DNA from: a virus | Direction: 5' to 3' (one strand) | Virus record (IMG/VR): IMGVR_UViG_3300008107_001196 | Coordinates: 1 to 24,927 of that record | DNA length: 24,927 nucleotides | Shown: positions 6,011-12,634 of the stretch, one piece after another | Position numbering within the stretch: the first letter of the stretch is position 1 | Layout: each line of letters opens with the position of its first letter | The notes under the pieces: generated by a model | Told to the model about the DNA's origin: nothing | Seen by the model: only the letters and a program-made list of their open reading frames with translations | Database searches by the model: none | Translations under genes and position numbers: made by a program

Positions 6011-6036
6011 AAAAAAGGGGATGATTAGTCCCCTTT
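6011..6036 (-). terminator. Terminator with stop codon in its loop (65-aa gene)
   Basis: AAAGGGGA (6014-6021) pairs with TCCCCTTT (6029-6036); the 7-base loop holds the TAA stop codon (6025-6027), and T6 follows on the minus strand. The last codons (Lys-Gly-Asp) form the upstream arm. Confidence 0.85.
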
Positions 6037-6222
6037 AATAGTAACCCTAGACTTTATCCTGGTCCAGCTGTCATCCCTCTCTATCCTTATATAGGATACA
6101 TCAATGTGAGTGCTGGTGATATGCTCTGTGACTATATCACGGATCATAAATCCCTTATGTGCCTCACAGATAGATTTTTTAAGAGAATCATAACTCATTG
6201 GCTTATTCATTTCAATATGCAT
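6025..6222 (-). CDS. Hypothetical small protein, 65 aa
   Basis: The frame runs from ATG at 6222 to TAA at 6025. It appears soluble: an N-terminal helix (SYDSLKKSICEAH) followed by alternating strand-like segments (IRDIVTEHI, HIDVSYIRIER, TRIKSRVTIKGD), suggesting a small alpha+beta fold. I recognise no family. A TTAAACTC element lies 25 bases before the start, and the final codons form one arm of its terminator, so it is a complete one-gene transcription unit. This suits a small, early-expressed accessory protein. Confidence 0.7.
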   Translation of the reverse strand: MHIEMNKPMSYDSLKKSICEAHKGFMIRDIVTEHITSTHIDVSYIRIERDDSWTRIKSRVTIKGD

Positions 6223-6247
6223 GATTGTATAATTTACTGATTATAAG

Positions 6248-6255
6248 GAGTTTAA
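6248..6255 (-). promoter_or_regulatory. TTAAACTC element upstream of 65-aa gene
   Basis: TTAAACTC followed by CTTATAATCAGTAAATTAT on the minus strand, 25 bases from the ATG. The downstream part closely matches that of the element at 6519-6526 (TTAATAATCAGCAAATTAT). It directly abuts the U-tract of the neighbouring terminator. Confidence 0.5.
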
Positions 6256-6257
6256 AT

Positions 6258-6282
6258 AAAAAAGGGGAATTTATTCCCCTTT
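6258..6282 (-). terminator. Terminator with stop codon in its loop (71-aa membrane protein)
   Basis: AAAGGGGAA (6261-6269) pairs perfectly with TTCCCCTTT (6274-6282); the four-base loop contains the TAA stop codon (6271-6273). T6 follows on the minus strand. Confidence 0.88.
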
Positions 6283-6486
6283 CTTTTTGGTTACTATATA
6301 GTCTATAAAGGCTCCTGTAAGAAGGAAGCTTGTAATAAACATTACAGAACAATACAATGGCGATGTAATCCATCTCACATAGGTACCCAAGTCAAGGGAT
6401 ACCACAGATGCCATAACAGCTGGTGTAACGAATACAGCCATAAACACAATACATACCTTAAGGTACAGGGACATTAACTTTTTCAT
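6271..6486 (-). CDS. Two-helix small membrane protein (paralogue 3 of 3)
   Basis: This 71-residue product has hydrophobic segments at about 5-30 (MSLYLKVCIVFMAVFVTPAVMASVV) and 42-63. The link DLGTYVRWITSPLY matches the D-x(3)-Y-x(4)-T-x-P-x-Y framework of the products of 3710-3937 and 4124-4339. It ends in the basic tail KKKGE, whose codons form a terminator arm. It has its own TTAAACTC element 32 bases upstream. The function is unknown; three diverged copies in one cluster suggest a family kept under selection for a membrane-related role. Confidence 0.7.
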   Translation of the reverse strand: MKKLMSLYLKVCIVFMAVFVTPAVMASVVSLDLGTYVRWITSPLYCSVMFITSFLLTGAFIDYIVTKKKGE

Positions 6487-6518
6487 ATGATTTATAATTA
6501 TAATTTGCTGATTATTAA

Positions 6519-6526
6519 GAGTTTAA
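6519..6526 (-). promoter_or_regulatory. TTAAACTC element upstream of 71-aa membrane protein
   Basis: TTAAACTC followed by TTAATAATCAGCAAATTAT on the minus strand, 32 bases before the ATG at 6486. It is the copy most similar to that at 6248-6255. Confidence 0.5.
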
Positions 6527-6530
6527 GATC

Positions 6531-6560
6531 AGAAAAAAGAAAGGGCTTAAGCCCCTTTCT
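6531..6560 (-). terminator. Terminator with stop codon in its loop (60-aa gene)
   Basis: AGAAAGGGC (6538-6546) pairs with GCCCCTTTCT (6551-6560) with one bulged C; the loop TTAA contains the TAA stop codon (6547-6549). On the minus strand a T-rich tract TTTTTTCT follows. Confidence 0.82.
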
Positions 6561-6729
6561 TTCTGACAACTTCAAACAGGACCCCCTTATCATTTATAGA
6601 TGATTGGTACTTGATCAATGTACCAGAGGTGATCCAAGTGTTGAGCTTACTTTGAAACTTAGTGAGTTCGGAGAACTCAACGAACTCAATGTCAACACGG
6701 TAGGATGAATTACATGCAGTCTTTTTCAT
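6547..6729 (-). CDS. Hypothetical small protein, 60 aa
   Basis: The frame runs from ATG at 6729 to TAA at 6547. The predicted layout is strand (YRVDIEFVEF), helix (ELTKFQSKLNTWI), strand (TLIKYQSSI), strand (GVLFEVVRKKGA): a small alpha/beta protein of no family I know. It is the first gene left of the divergent region. A TTAAACTC element lies 31 bases upstream. A GGAGG sequence (6750-6754 on the plus strand as CCTCC) is about 20 bases from the ATG, too far for a normal Shine-Dalgarno site. Its C-terminal codons form a terminator arm. Confidence 0.65.
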   Translation of the reverse strand: MKKTACNSSYRVDIEFVEFSELTKFQSKLNTWITSGTLIKYQSSINDKGVLFEVVRKKGA

Positions 6730-6760
6730 AGCTATAAGATTTAAATTTCCTCCTGATAAA

Positions 6761-6768
6761 GAGTTTAA
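6761..6768 (-). promoter_or_regulatory. TTAAACTC element upstream of 60-aa gene
   Basis: TTAAACTC followed by TTTATCAGGAGGAAATT on the minus strand, 31 bases before the ATG at 6729. It is the rightmost copy, next to the GC-rich palindromic patch between the divergent gene blocks. Confidence 0.5.
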
Positions 6769-6783
6769 TACTGTACAACTGAC

Positions 6784-6848
6784 CGGGGGTACCCCACTCT
6801 GCCGGCAGGCCCGGGGGTGTGCTGTATAGGGATCCCTAACAGTGCACT
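6784..6848. promoter_or_regulatory. GC-rich palindrome cluster in divergent intergenic region
   Basis: Within 65 bases there are four perfect palindromes: GGGGTACCCC (6786-6795), CTGCCGGCAG (6799-6808), TAGGGATCCCTA (6827-6838) and AGTGCACT (6841-6848). There is also a direct repeat CCGGGGGT (6783-6790 and 6811-6818). The patch is much richer in G and C than the AT-rich surroundings. It separates leftward from rightward genes, so a control region, origin or packaging-related site is plausible. Nothing in the sequence decides between these. Confidence 0.5.
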
Positions 6849-6890
6849 ATTTATACAATAAAAATTTTAGGAAAAAATTATTTTTGGGTT

Positions 6891-6898
6891 TATCTTTG
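6891..6898 (+). promoter_or_regulatory. Candidate Bacteroidota-type promoter box before tail genes
   Basis: TATCTTTG fits the -7 consensus TAnnTTTG of Bacteroidota promoters. It lies only 4 bases before the ATG at 6903, so it would give a leaderless or nearly leaderless transcript. No clear TTG-type upstream element is seen at the usual distance. Confidence 0.35.
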
Positions 6899-6902
6899 AG
6901 GT

Positions 6903-7226
6903 ATGGCAGTAATTAACAGTATTCAGATTAAACAGGGTATACTTAGTATAGGTAGTAATCCTCTTATTAGTTACCCTAGGGGATTTCAGGGGAGTGTATC
7001 TTTTTTGTTTAATAACCCTATTGCTTATGATATTGAGATTAATGTTACCCGGGTATCTAATGGTACTACTGTTCAGTTGTATGCTTTGTCTCTAGATCCT
7101 GGGGATACTGTTAATGTTACTGAGTTGTTTCTGTTCCCATTAGATAGCATTGATGTGGTTACTAGTGTTGCCGGGACTAGTTATCAGATGTCTTATAGTT
7201 CTGTACCTTTTGCTAAGATTCCATAA
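6903..7226 (+). CDS. Small virion/tail-associated protein, hypothetical
   Basis: This 107-residue protein looks all-beta: alternating hydrophobic and Ser/Thr/Asn-rich segments (SVSFLFNNPIAYDIEINVTRV, TVQLYALSLDPGDTVNVTELFLFP, SYQMSYSSVPFAKIP) suggest a single beta-sandwich. It opens the rightward block. Its TAA overlaps the ATG of the next gene by one base (TAATG). Position at the head of a run of tail genes suggests a virion component. I recognise no named family. Confidence 0.65.
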   Translation: MAVINSIQIKQGILSIGSNPLISYPRGFQGSVSFLFNNPIAYDIEINVTRVSNGTTVQLYALSLDPGDTVNVTELFLFPLDSIDVVTSVAGTSYQMSYSSVPFAKIP

Positions 7227-7537
7227 TGAGTATTGGTGTAATTAAAAGTAATGGTTGTTTCTCTGGGGTTTCCCCGGTTACGGTATATAATGCTGCTGGC
7301 CTGGCTAAGTATATTAGTGGGTGCCCATCGGGACCACCGGCTGTTGTAGCCTGGGGTAGTATTACTGGTACCATTACTGCACAGACAGATCTTATAACAT
7401 ATCTTTCTACTAACTATGTACCTGTTACTAGGATCTTAACTATAAATGGGGTATCTTATGACTTGTCTGCCGATAGAACATGGACAATAACAACAGGTGG
7501 GGATTCATTATCTCCATTTTTATTAATGGGAGGATAA
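7226..7537 (+). CDS. Small tail-fibre-like protein with LTINGVSYDLSADR motif
   Basis: This 103-residue protein has an N-terminal Gly/Ser/Cys-rich part, then WGSITGTITAQTDLITYL and the motif LTINGVSYDLSADR (about 71-84) followed by TWTI. These modules are common in phage tail fibres. The same motif occurs in the 481-residue protein at 9543-10988. The frame ends 19 residues after the motif, in GGDSLSPFLLMGG, so it may be a short fibre or adaptor or the remnant of a longer one. It is coupled to the preceding gene by TAATG, and the next gene starts 1 base after its stop. Confidence 0.65.
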   Translation: MSIGVIKSNGCFSGVSPVTVYNAAGLAKYISGCPSGPPAVVAWGSITGTITAQTDLITYLSTNYVPVTRILTINGVSYDLSADRTWTITTGGDSLSPFLLMGG

Positions 7538-7538
7538 T

Positions 7539-7952
7539 ATGAAAAAAATTGACATGGGTAAATTTGTCCTTCTTATAGGAAAAGATGCTACTGAGATATT
7601 TGATTATTATGGTGTAGATGAGATGCACGGGCTTAACCGTAAAGATGCCCAGGAAGAAGAGATAGATAAGACTAGGGGTAATGGTGTATACATATATGGG
7701 TTTACTAATTATGACCCCAGAGATAAAAAGCTAGCAGCAAAGGCTCCATATAAACCTTTTTTGTTTCTTAATAAGAAGCATTTTAAAAAAAATTATACTG
7801 ATATAACTCTTGTTAATCATGAGGCTATGCATATGGCAATACTGCTTCATAACTGGGATATTAGAGATAAGGAAGAAGATGCTGTATCTCAGGCTGAAGA
7901 GTGGACTAATAAAATAGTTAAATTGTTGAACTTACATAAGTTTACCAAATAA
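7539..7952 (+). CDS. Small zinc metallopeptidase-like protein (HEAMH)
   Basis: This 137-residue protein carries H94-E-A-M-H98 in a helix (TLVNHEAMHMAILLH), the HExxH zinc-binding and catalytic motif of zincin peptidases. An acidic stretch follows (KEEDAVSQAEEW, 111-122) and could supply a third ligand. The N-terminal part is mixed. It lies between two small tail-protein genes, so it may be a virion enzyme, for instance acting on a host surface polymer or in processing a virion protein. There is no signal peptide. The motif is short but sits in a helix with the right hydrophobic pattern. Confidence 0.6.
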   Translation: MKKIDMGKFVLLIGKDATEIFDYYGVDEMHGLNRKDAQEEEIDKTRGNGVYIYGFTNYDPRDKKLAAKAPYKPFLFLNKKHFKKNYTDITLVNHEAMHMAILLHNWDIRDKEEDAVSQAEEWTNKIVKLLNLHKFTK

Positions 7953-7961
7953 TAAAAGAAT

Positions 7962-8291
7962 ATGCCAACAGTATATAAAACATTAGGACAGTCTAACCCA
8001 GTAGCTACAACAGAGACAGCTCTGTATACGGTACCGGCAGCTACCTCAACAATTGCCAGTTCTGTTATAGTATGTAACAGGTCAACGGTGTTGTCTACAT
8101 TTAGAATCTCAATTGCGATTGGTGGAGCATCTACTACTAATAAGGATTATATCTATTATGATTTACCTATAGGTGCTAATGATACGTTTATTGCTACAAT
8201 AGGTGTAACTTTGGCGGCAACTGATGTTGTAAGGGTGTATGCTTCAAATACCAATCTATCATTCTCACTTTACGGATCTGAAATAAGTTAA
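7962..8291 (+). CDS. Small tail-associated structural protein
   Basis: This 109-residue protein belongs to a pattern I know from many phages. It starts near VYKTLGQSNP, then TETALYTVPAATS, a strand block SSVIVCNRS, and ends with the LAATDVVRVYASNTNLSFSLYGSEI-type C-terminus. It is all-beta and probably a virion or fibre-associated protein. It is 9 bases after the peptidase-like gene and 1 base before the next gene, so all are likely co-transcribed. The family recognition is from memory of the motif pattern. Confidence 0.65.
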   Translation: MPTVYKTLGQSNPVATTETALYTVPAATSTIASSVIVCNRSTVLSTFRISIAIGGASTTNKDYIYYDLPIGANDTFIATIGVTLAATDVVRVYASNTNLSFSLYGSEIS

Positions 8292-8292
8292 C

Positions 8293-9543
8293 ATGGCACA
8301 AGGATACGCTTCATATAATATTATAGATTCAGCTGTTTCTATTAGGGACTCAGCTAACCTAGATGCTTTCTCTAGACTTAGGGTATCTAATCCATTGATT
8401 TTGTTCAATGCCCAACTTACTTATGATCTTGCTCCTATTATTTTAGAGCCGATTACAAATGGAACCGGTGCTACGGTAACTCATGATGCTACTAATAGAC
8501 AAGCTGTAATGACATTTAGCTCAACACCTACGGGTGGTAAAGCTTATATGCAGAGTTATGAGTATCTTCCCTATCAACCAGGTAGATCACAATTGATATT
8601 TGTAACCTTTAATATGATTGCCGGTGTGGCCGATACATTAAAGTTTGCTGGATACTCAGATGGTGTAAATGGTGTTGAGTTTCAGTTATCTGGAACCACT
8701 AAACAGTTTACTATATACTCAGCTACAGGAAGTGGTAATGAAACGGTTGCTCAGTCATCTTGGAATTTAGACAAATTAGACGGTACTGGTCCAAGTGGTT
8801 ATACACTTGACATTACCAAAACACAGATTCTTGTCATAGATATTCAAGCTCTTTATGTAGGTAGAGTTAGAGTTGGATTTGATATAGGCGGTCAGATAGT
8901 TTATGCTCATGAGTTTATGCATGCTAATTTATTTGTTCAACCATATATCCAATCTGCTAATCTACCTGTAAGATGTGGAATGACATGCACAGGTACCGTA
9001 AGTACAACAATGAATTTTATTTGTTCTGCAGTAATATCTGAGGGAGGTTCTGAAGACATTAATGTGTTTGGATATACCTTTCAGCAAGATTCAGGGGCAA
9101 TAAGTGTTGGTACCGGTGGGACTCATCTATTAAGTCTTAGACCAAAGACTACTTTTAACGGTATTACTAATAGAACAAGGGTGGCATATATAGATGTTGA
9201 GATTTATAATGCTGGTAATCAACCTGTTCAATGGCAGTTATGTGTAGGTCAGGCTATATCTGGAACTACAACATATAACAATGTCAACGCTACATACTCT
9301 AGTTCAGAATACAATGTGTTAGGTACATTAAGTGGTAGTCCTGCTATTGTAATTGATGGTGGATTTGTTGCATCATCTGGTGGAGCAAAGGGTGTCACCA
9401 ATACAGCAATTGTATCAAGATACCCTATAACCCTTGATGCTGCTGGATTACAAAGATCTTTAGGTACCTTGACACTAAAATGTACGTCATTGAGTGGTAC
9501 ACAGACTGTTTATGCCTCAGTAAAATTTAGAGAAATTAGATAA
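8293..9543 (+). CDS. Virion structural / tail protein (DAFSRLRVSNP type)
   Basis: This 416-residue protein starts with a segment containing NLDAFSRLRVSNPLILFNAQ (24-43), the signature N-terminus of a widespread group of phage virion proteins, followed by an all-beta body. YEYLPYQPGRSQLI (70-83) is another typical segment. The C-terminus (LTLKCTSLSGTQTVYASVKF) is beta-rich. There is no peptidase or lyase motif. The stop overlaps the start of the following fibre gene by one base (TAATG), so the two are probably made together. Confidence 0.7.
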   Translation: MAQGYASYNIIDSAVSIRDSANLDAFSRLRVSNPLILFNAQLTYDLAPIILEPITNGTGATVTHDATNRQAVMTFSSTPTGGKAYMQSYEYLPYQPGRSQLIFVTFNMIAGVADTLKFAGYSDGVNGVEFQLSGTTKQFTIYSATGSGNETVAQSSWNLDKLDGTGPSGYTLDITKTQILVIDIQALYVGRVRVGFDIGGQIVYAHEFMHANLFVQPYIQSANLPVRCGMTCTGTVSTTMNFICSAVISEGGSEDINVFGYTFQQDSGAISVGTGGTHLLSLRPKTTFNGITNRTRVAYIDVEIYNAGNQPVQWQLCVGQAISGTTTYNNVNATYSSSEYNVLGTLSGSPAIVIDGGFVASSGGAKGVTNTAIVSRYPITLDAAGLQRSLGTLTLKCTSLSGTQTVYASVKFREIR

Positions 9544-10988
9544 TGTCACAAGGATTTACAAAAGGAACCCCGATTGATACTGACCCTACTCTGTCACTTA
9601 ATAGTGATATTGTAGTTCCTTCTCAATCTGCCATAAAAACTTACGTAGATACTGGGTTAGCCACTAAGGTACCTACTACTAGGACATTAACTATTAACGG
9701 AGTTACTTATGACCTGTCAGCAGATAGAGCTTGGACAGTAGCTGGTGGTCAAGCACCAATTCAATGGGAAGATGAGGGTGTTGCTTTAGGTACCTCAGGT
9801 ACTGTTAATGAAGTAGACCTGGTAGGTGAGATGATAAAAGGTACTAGGGCGGTTGACAAGGTAACTATTACTGCACCATCTGTGGGTGAGAACTTAGTTT
9901 TACCTTCACTTGATCCTGCAAATGCTTTGTCAGCTCAGGTTGGAGCCTTTTCTCCTAATCTTATTTCATGGACAACAACTGGTAAACAAAACAATTTGTC
10001 ATTGACCGGTTGGAATGATGCCTGGAATGCTTCATTGGGTACCGGTAAAGCTACTGTTATTGATTATTCTGGGACAGCATATGCTATTTGTTCTGGAGTT
10101 GTGGGCGGTAGTAATGGTAGAACAATGATTATCAGCAACTCATCCAACAAGCTTGTAATATTAGAGAGTGAAAGTACTGATAGTTCTGTAGGAAATCGCT
10201 TCAGGACTATGGATGGGATAGCCTGTTTCCTTATGCCTAATGAAGCGGCTCTGTTTGTCTACTATAATAGTAGGTGGAACATGAGTGAGAAACAGAGATG
10301 GGACATTTTTGATGATTATACCGGTTGGGCTGGAGGTACAACACAAGCTTCTAATACTTTTTATTTAAGTGGCATATCTACTACTGCGTCTGGATTAACA
10401 TCTCAACAAGTTGGTTTAATTTCTATGCAACCTGCAGCAGCAGCCCGATCTTATGCACTATCTAATTTTAATGGGGGTTATAGTATACCTGGTTCTAGTA
10501 CCCCTAGTCTTGTTGTTAATCGTATAGCATTGAGTGCTTCTATATCTACTTTTGGTCGTTTAGCTATGGGCTTTGGTAGTATGGCAGCTACTGCTGGAAA
10601 CTTTTACACAGTAACAACAGGGGTATGTAATGGTGCTGTATTTGGATTTGCTTCTGATTCTGGTATTGCCAATGCTTCTACTAACTTTTTTATATACTCA
10701 GGACCAGGAGGTGCTGCTAATATTACGACCAACGGATTAGATTCAGGTATACCTATTTCTCAGGCTGTAAATAACTACAATAATTTTGCTGTATATACAG
10801 ATTTTGTAAACAACGTACATGATTTTTTCTATTCAAGAAATAATGGAGTTTACCAATATGTAGGTCAAAGAACCCAAGCTCCTACTTCAGGTACAGGGGC
10901 TATATGGTATGAAGGAACAAATGCATCAAGACCTACCATGTGGATAGATTATTCAGCACAGAAAACTAAAATAATATCAGCACGATGA
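9543..10988 (+). CDS. Tail fibre protein
   Basis: This 481-residue protein has a typical fibre N-terminus: DTDPTLSLNSDIVVPSQSAIKTYVD (12-36), which is the 'predicted fibre repeat' layout, followed by LTINGVTYDLSADR (49-62). The remainder is Gly/Ser/Thr/Asn-rich and beta-structured, with many aromatic residues toward the C-terminus, consistent with a trimeric receptor-binding fibre or appendage. The LTINGV motif is shared with the 103-residue protein at 7226-7537. The last bases overlap the next start (ATGA). No cysteine-rich or diversity-generating repeat was found. Confidence 0.75.
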   Translation: MSQGFTKGTPIDTDPTLSLNSDIVVPSQSAIKTYVDTGLATKVPTTRTLTINGVTYDLSADRAWTVAGGQAPIQWEDEGVALGTSGTVNEVDLVGEMIKGTRAVDKVTITAPSVGENLVLPSLDPANALSAQVGAFSPNLISWTTTGKQNNLSLTGWNDAWNASLGTGKATVIDYSGTAYAICSGVVGGSNGRTMIISNSSNKLVILESESTDSSVGNRFRTMDGIACFLMPNEAALFVYYNSRWNMSEKQRWDIFDDYTGWAGGTTQASNTFYLSGISTTASGLTSQQVGLISMQPAAAARSYALSNFNGGYSIPGSSTPSLVVNRIALSASISTFGRLAMGFGSMAATAGNFYTVTTGVCNGAVFGFASDSGIANASTNFFIYSGPGGAANITTNGLDSGIPISQAVNNYNNFAVYTDFVNNVHDFFYSRNNGVYQYVGQRTQAPTSGTGAIWYEGTNASRPTMWIDYSAQKTKIISAR

Positions 10989-11491
10989 TACAAATATTAA
11001 GACAAATACCAGTTTTATCACTTACAGCTATTCAAAACTGTACGTTAAATATTCATATTGAAGACTTTCAATTGACCGGTGGATATCGTATGGTTTCTCC
11101 AGAAACTCCAGAATATTTAGATGTTCTAAACCAGATTGTAGCTAAACAACAACAGGTAAACACATCTACTGGAGCAACCCGGATCTTTTATTTAGCAGAG
11201 TTGGCTGATTTAGTAGCACTTGAACAAAGCTTGCTTGTAAAAGATGAGGGTGAATGTATTGTAAGACTTAGGTATTCTGCTACTAATCCGGAAGATATTG
11301 AGATACCTTTCTTTGTTGATGGTCTTCAAAACAACTTTGTCTTCTATGTTTCTGATTTAAATGACATTATAGTTGATCCTCAGGCAAATGAATACTTAAC
11401 AATGAGAGAAAAGTCTAAGAGATATGTTTTACAAATATTAAAAGATTTAAACTTTTTAGGCCTTGCAGATAACGAATATTTACTATCTTAA
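10985..11491 (+). CDS. Hypothetical virion-associated protein
   Basis: This 168-residue acidic protein starts at an ATG overlapping the fibre gene's stop (ATGA). It shows mixed strands and helices, with two helices near the C-terminus (NEYLTMREKSKRYVLQILKDLNFL). I recognise no domain. Its position directly after the fibre gene suggests a fibre chaperone, base attachment protein or virion component. Confidence 0.6.
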   Translation: MIQILRQIPVLSLTAIQNCTLNIHIEDFQLTGGYRMVSPETPEYLDVLNQIVAKQQQVNTSTGATRIFYLAELADLVALEQSLLVKDEGECIVRLRYSATNPEDIEIPFFVDGLQNNFVFYVSDLNDIIVDPQANEYLTMREKSKRYVLQILKDLNFLGLADNEYLLS

Positions 11492-11512
11492 TTAAACAAA
11501 CCAATCAATATA

Positions 11513-11692
11513 ATGAAAAATCTATTTAAAAAAATCACACACTCTCTTCAGATGTATGACGGTGTGTGGAGTGTTCCCCTAGCGTTTATCGCTTTTTTCC
11601 TAGCTGGTAAGTACGGACTTGAATATTTTGGTTCTGCTTTAATATCAACAGAATATCTTCAGAAATTAAAGATCAAATTAAAACTCAATTAA
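11513..11692 (+). CDS. 59-aa single-span membrane protein, candidate holin
   Basis: An ATG at 11513 opens a 59-codon frame ending TAA at 11690-11692. The leader ATTAAACAAACCAATC resembles those of other rightward genes. The product has a basic amphipathic N-terminus, a hydrophobic segment WSVPLAFIAFFLAGKYGLEYFG (about 19-40) and a Lys-rich C-terminus. It lies 4 bases before the endolysin gene, the usual place of a holin, but an assembly-related membrane protein is equally possible. It is missing from a standard ORF cutoff of 60 codons. Confidence 0.6.
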   Translation: MKNLFKKITHSLQMYDGVWSVPLAFIAFFLAGKYGLEYFGSALISTEYLQKLKIKLKLN

Positions 11693-11696
11693 CAGT

Positions 11697-12275
11697 ATGG
11701 CAAAGAATCACGTTATATTTATTTGTTTACTTTTCATTTTTAGTTTTATTCCTATTAATAGTGTGGTTGCTGATGACGGTTACTGTGTCAGGGCTACCGC
11801 AAGCTACTATGTTGGAGTAAAAGAAAAAGGAGGAAATAACAAAGGATTTACCAGCAGGGAACTAAAGAACCTAATGGTAGCTGTTGGGTGGAAACCTGGC
11901 TATGCCTGGTGTAGCTTCTTTGTGATGGCTATGCTTAAGGAATGTGGTATACCAAATACTATCAATGGATGGGCACCGACTGCTTATAATAGTAAGGATG
12001 TAGTCTTTACTAATGGTAAGTTCTACAAATCATTTAATTCCAGAGATGTATTGGTAATGACCCTTAGTTATAATGATACAGGTAAGGGTAGATTTAAAAA
12101 CATAGGTCATACTGGTTTAGTAGATGCTGTGGGACAGTACTCTGTAAGGACTATAGAAGGAAATACAAACGAAAGAGGTACTAGAGATTCTAGATCTGGT
12201 GACGGTGTTTATATAAAGATTAGACCTTTAAACAAAAATATACATATTACAAGATGGGCAAAAGCGCACAGATAA
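11697..12275 (+). CDS. Exported CHAP-like endolysin
   Basis: This 192-residue protein begins with a signal peptide (MAKNHVIFICLLFIFSFIPINSVVA, cleavage after about residue 25). The rest matches a CHAP/NlpC-like Cys-His peptidase: EKGGNNKGF near 43-51, GYAWCSFFV with catalytic Cys72, NIGHTGLVDAV with His138, and EGNTN with Asn156. Such enzymes cut peptidoglycan peptides or the amide link. With its own signal peptide the enzyme could reach the periplasm through the Sec pathway without holin pores. The small membrane protein just upstream and the spanin-like genes just downstream complete a lysis module. Confidence 0.8.
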   Translation: MAKNHVIFICLLFIFSFIPINSVVADDGYCVRATASYYVGVKEKGGNNKGFTSRELKNLMVAVGWKPGYAWCSFFVMAMLKECGIPNTINGWAPTAYNSKDVVFTNGKFYKSFNSRDVLVMTLSYNDTGKGRFKNIGHTGLVDAVGQYSVRTIEGNTNERGTRDSRSGDGVYIKIRPLNKNIHITRWAKAHR

Positions 12276-12634
12276 CCAAAAAACTTTTACTAGTAATGGT
12301 TTTAACTATTCTAGGCACAATCTTTTTTTATAAGAGTTGTAATGATTCTAAGAAGATAGAAGCAATTGAGCAAATGCAACTCAAACTTGATACCTTGTAT
12401 AAAGTGTCTCAAGAAAAGAAGGAGAAACTGATTGATACTTTGATCATAGAAAAAACAAATGAAACAAAAACTGTTGAAAAACTTAAACAAATCAACAACT
12501 ATTATGAAAACAATGAGACTTTTATTGACACTATTCCTATTATTATCAGTAACGTCAAGAGTCCTTTCGCAAACCAAAAGCTTACAGAATGGAAGCTCAG
12601 GGAAGATACAGGGTACTACGATATACCTAAATAA
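12254..12634 (+). CDS. Putative inner-membrane spanin subunit
   Basis: This 126-residue protein has a short basic N-terminus, one transmembrane helix (LLLVMVLTILGTIFFY, about 11-26) and then a long charged, probably coiled-coil segment reaching to the C-terminus: the layout of Rz-type inner-membrane spanins. It starts 22 bases inside the endolysin gene. The next gene lies within it in another frame, as Rz and Rz1 genes often do. Spanins link inner and outer membrane in the last step of lysis of diderm bacteria, which agrees with a Bacteroidota host. Confidence 0.6.
   Translation: MGKSAQITKKLLLVMVLTILGTIFFYKSCNDSKKIEAIEQMQLKLDTLYKVSQEKKEKLIDTLIIEKTNETKTVEKLKQINNYYENNETFIDTIPIIISNVKSPFANQKLTEWKLREDTGYYDIPK

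Noticed and set aside
6748-6754. GGAGG as Shine-Dalgarno site for the gene starting at 6729
   Set aside because: It is about 20 bases from the ATG, too far, and no other gene here uses a Shine-Dalgarno site.
6784-6838. KpnI, SmaI and BamHI-type sites in the same order as a cloning-vector polylinker
   Set aside because: The spacing and intervening bases differ from common polylinkers, and both sides continue into phage-like sequence, so vector contamination is unlikely though a read-level check would settle it.
9543-10988. Diversity-generating retroelement target in the tail fibre
   Set aside because: No reverse transcriptase and no template repeat are present in the window.
12459-12503. Start of the second spanin-like gene at 12459
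   Set aside because: Starting at 12504 places a clean signal peptide at the N-terminus; the 15 extra residues would bury it.
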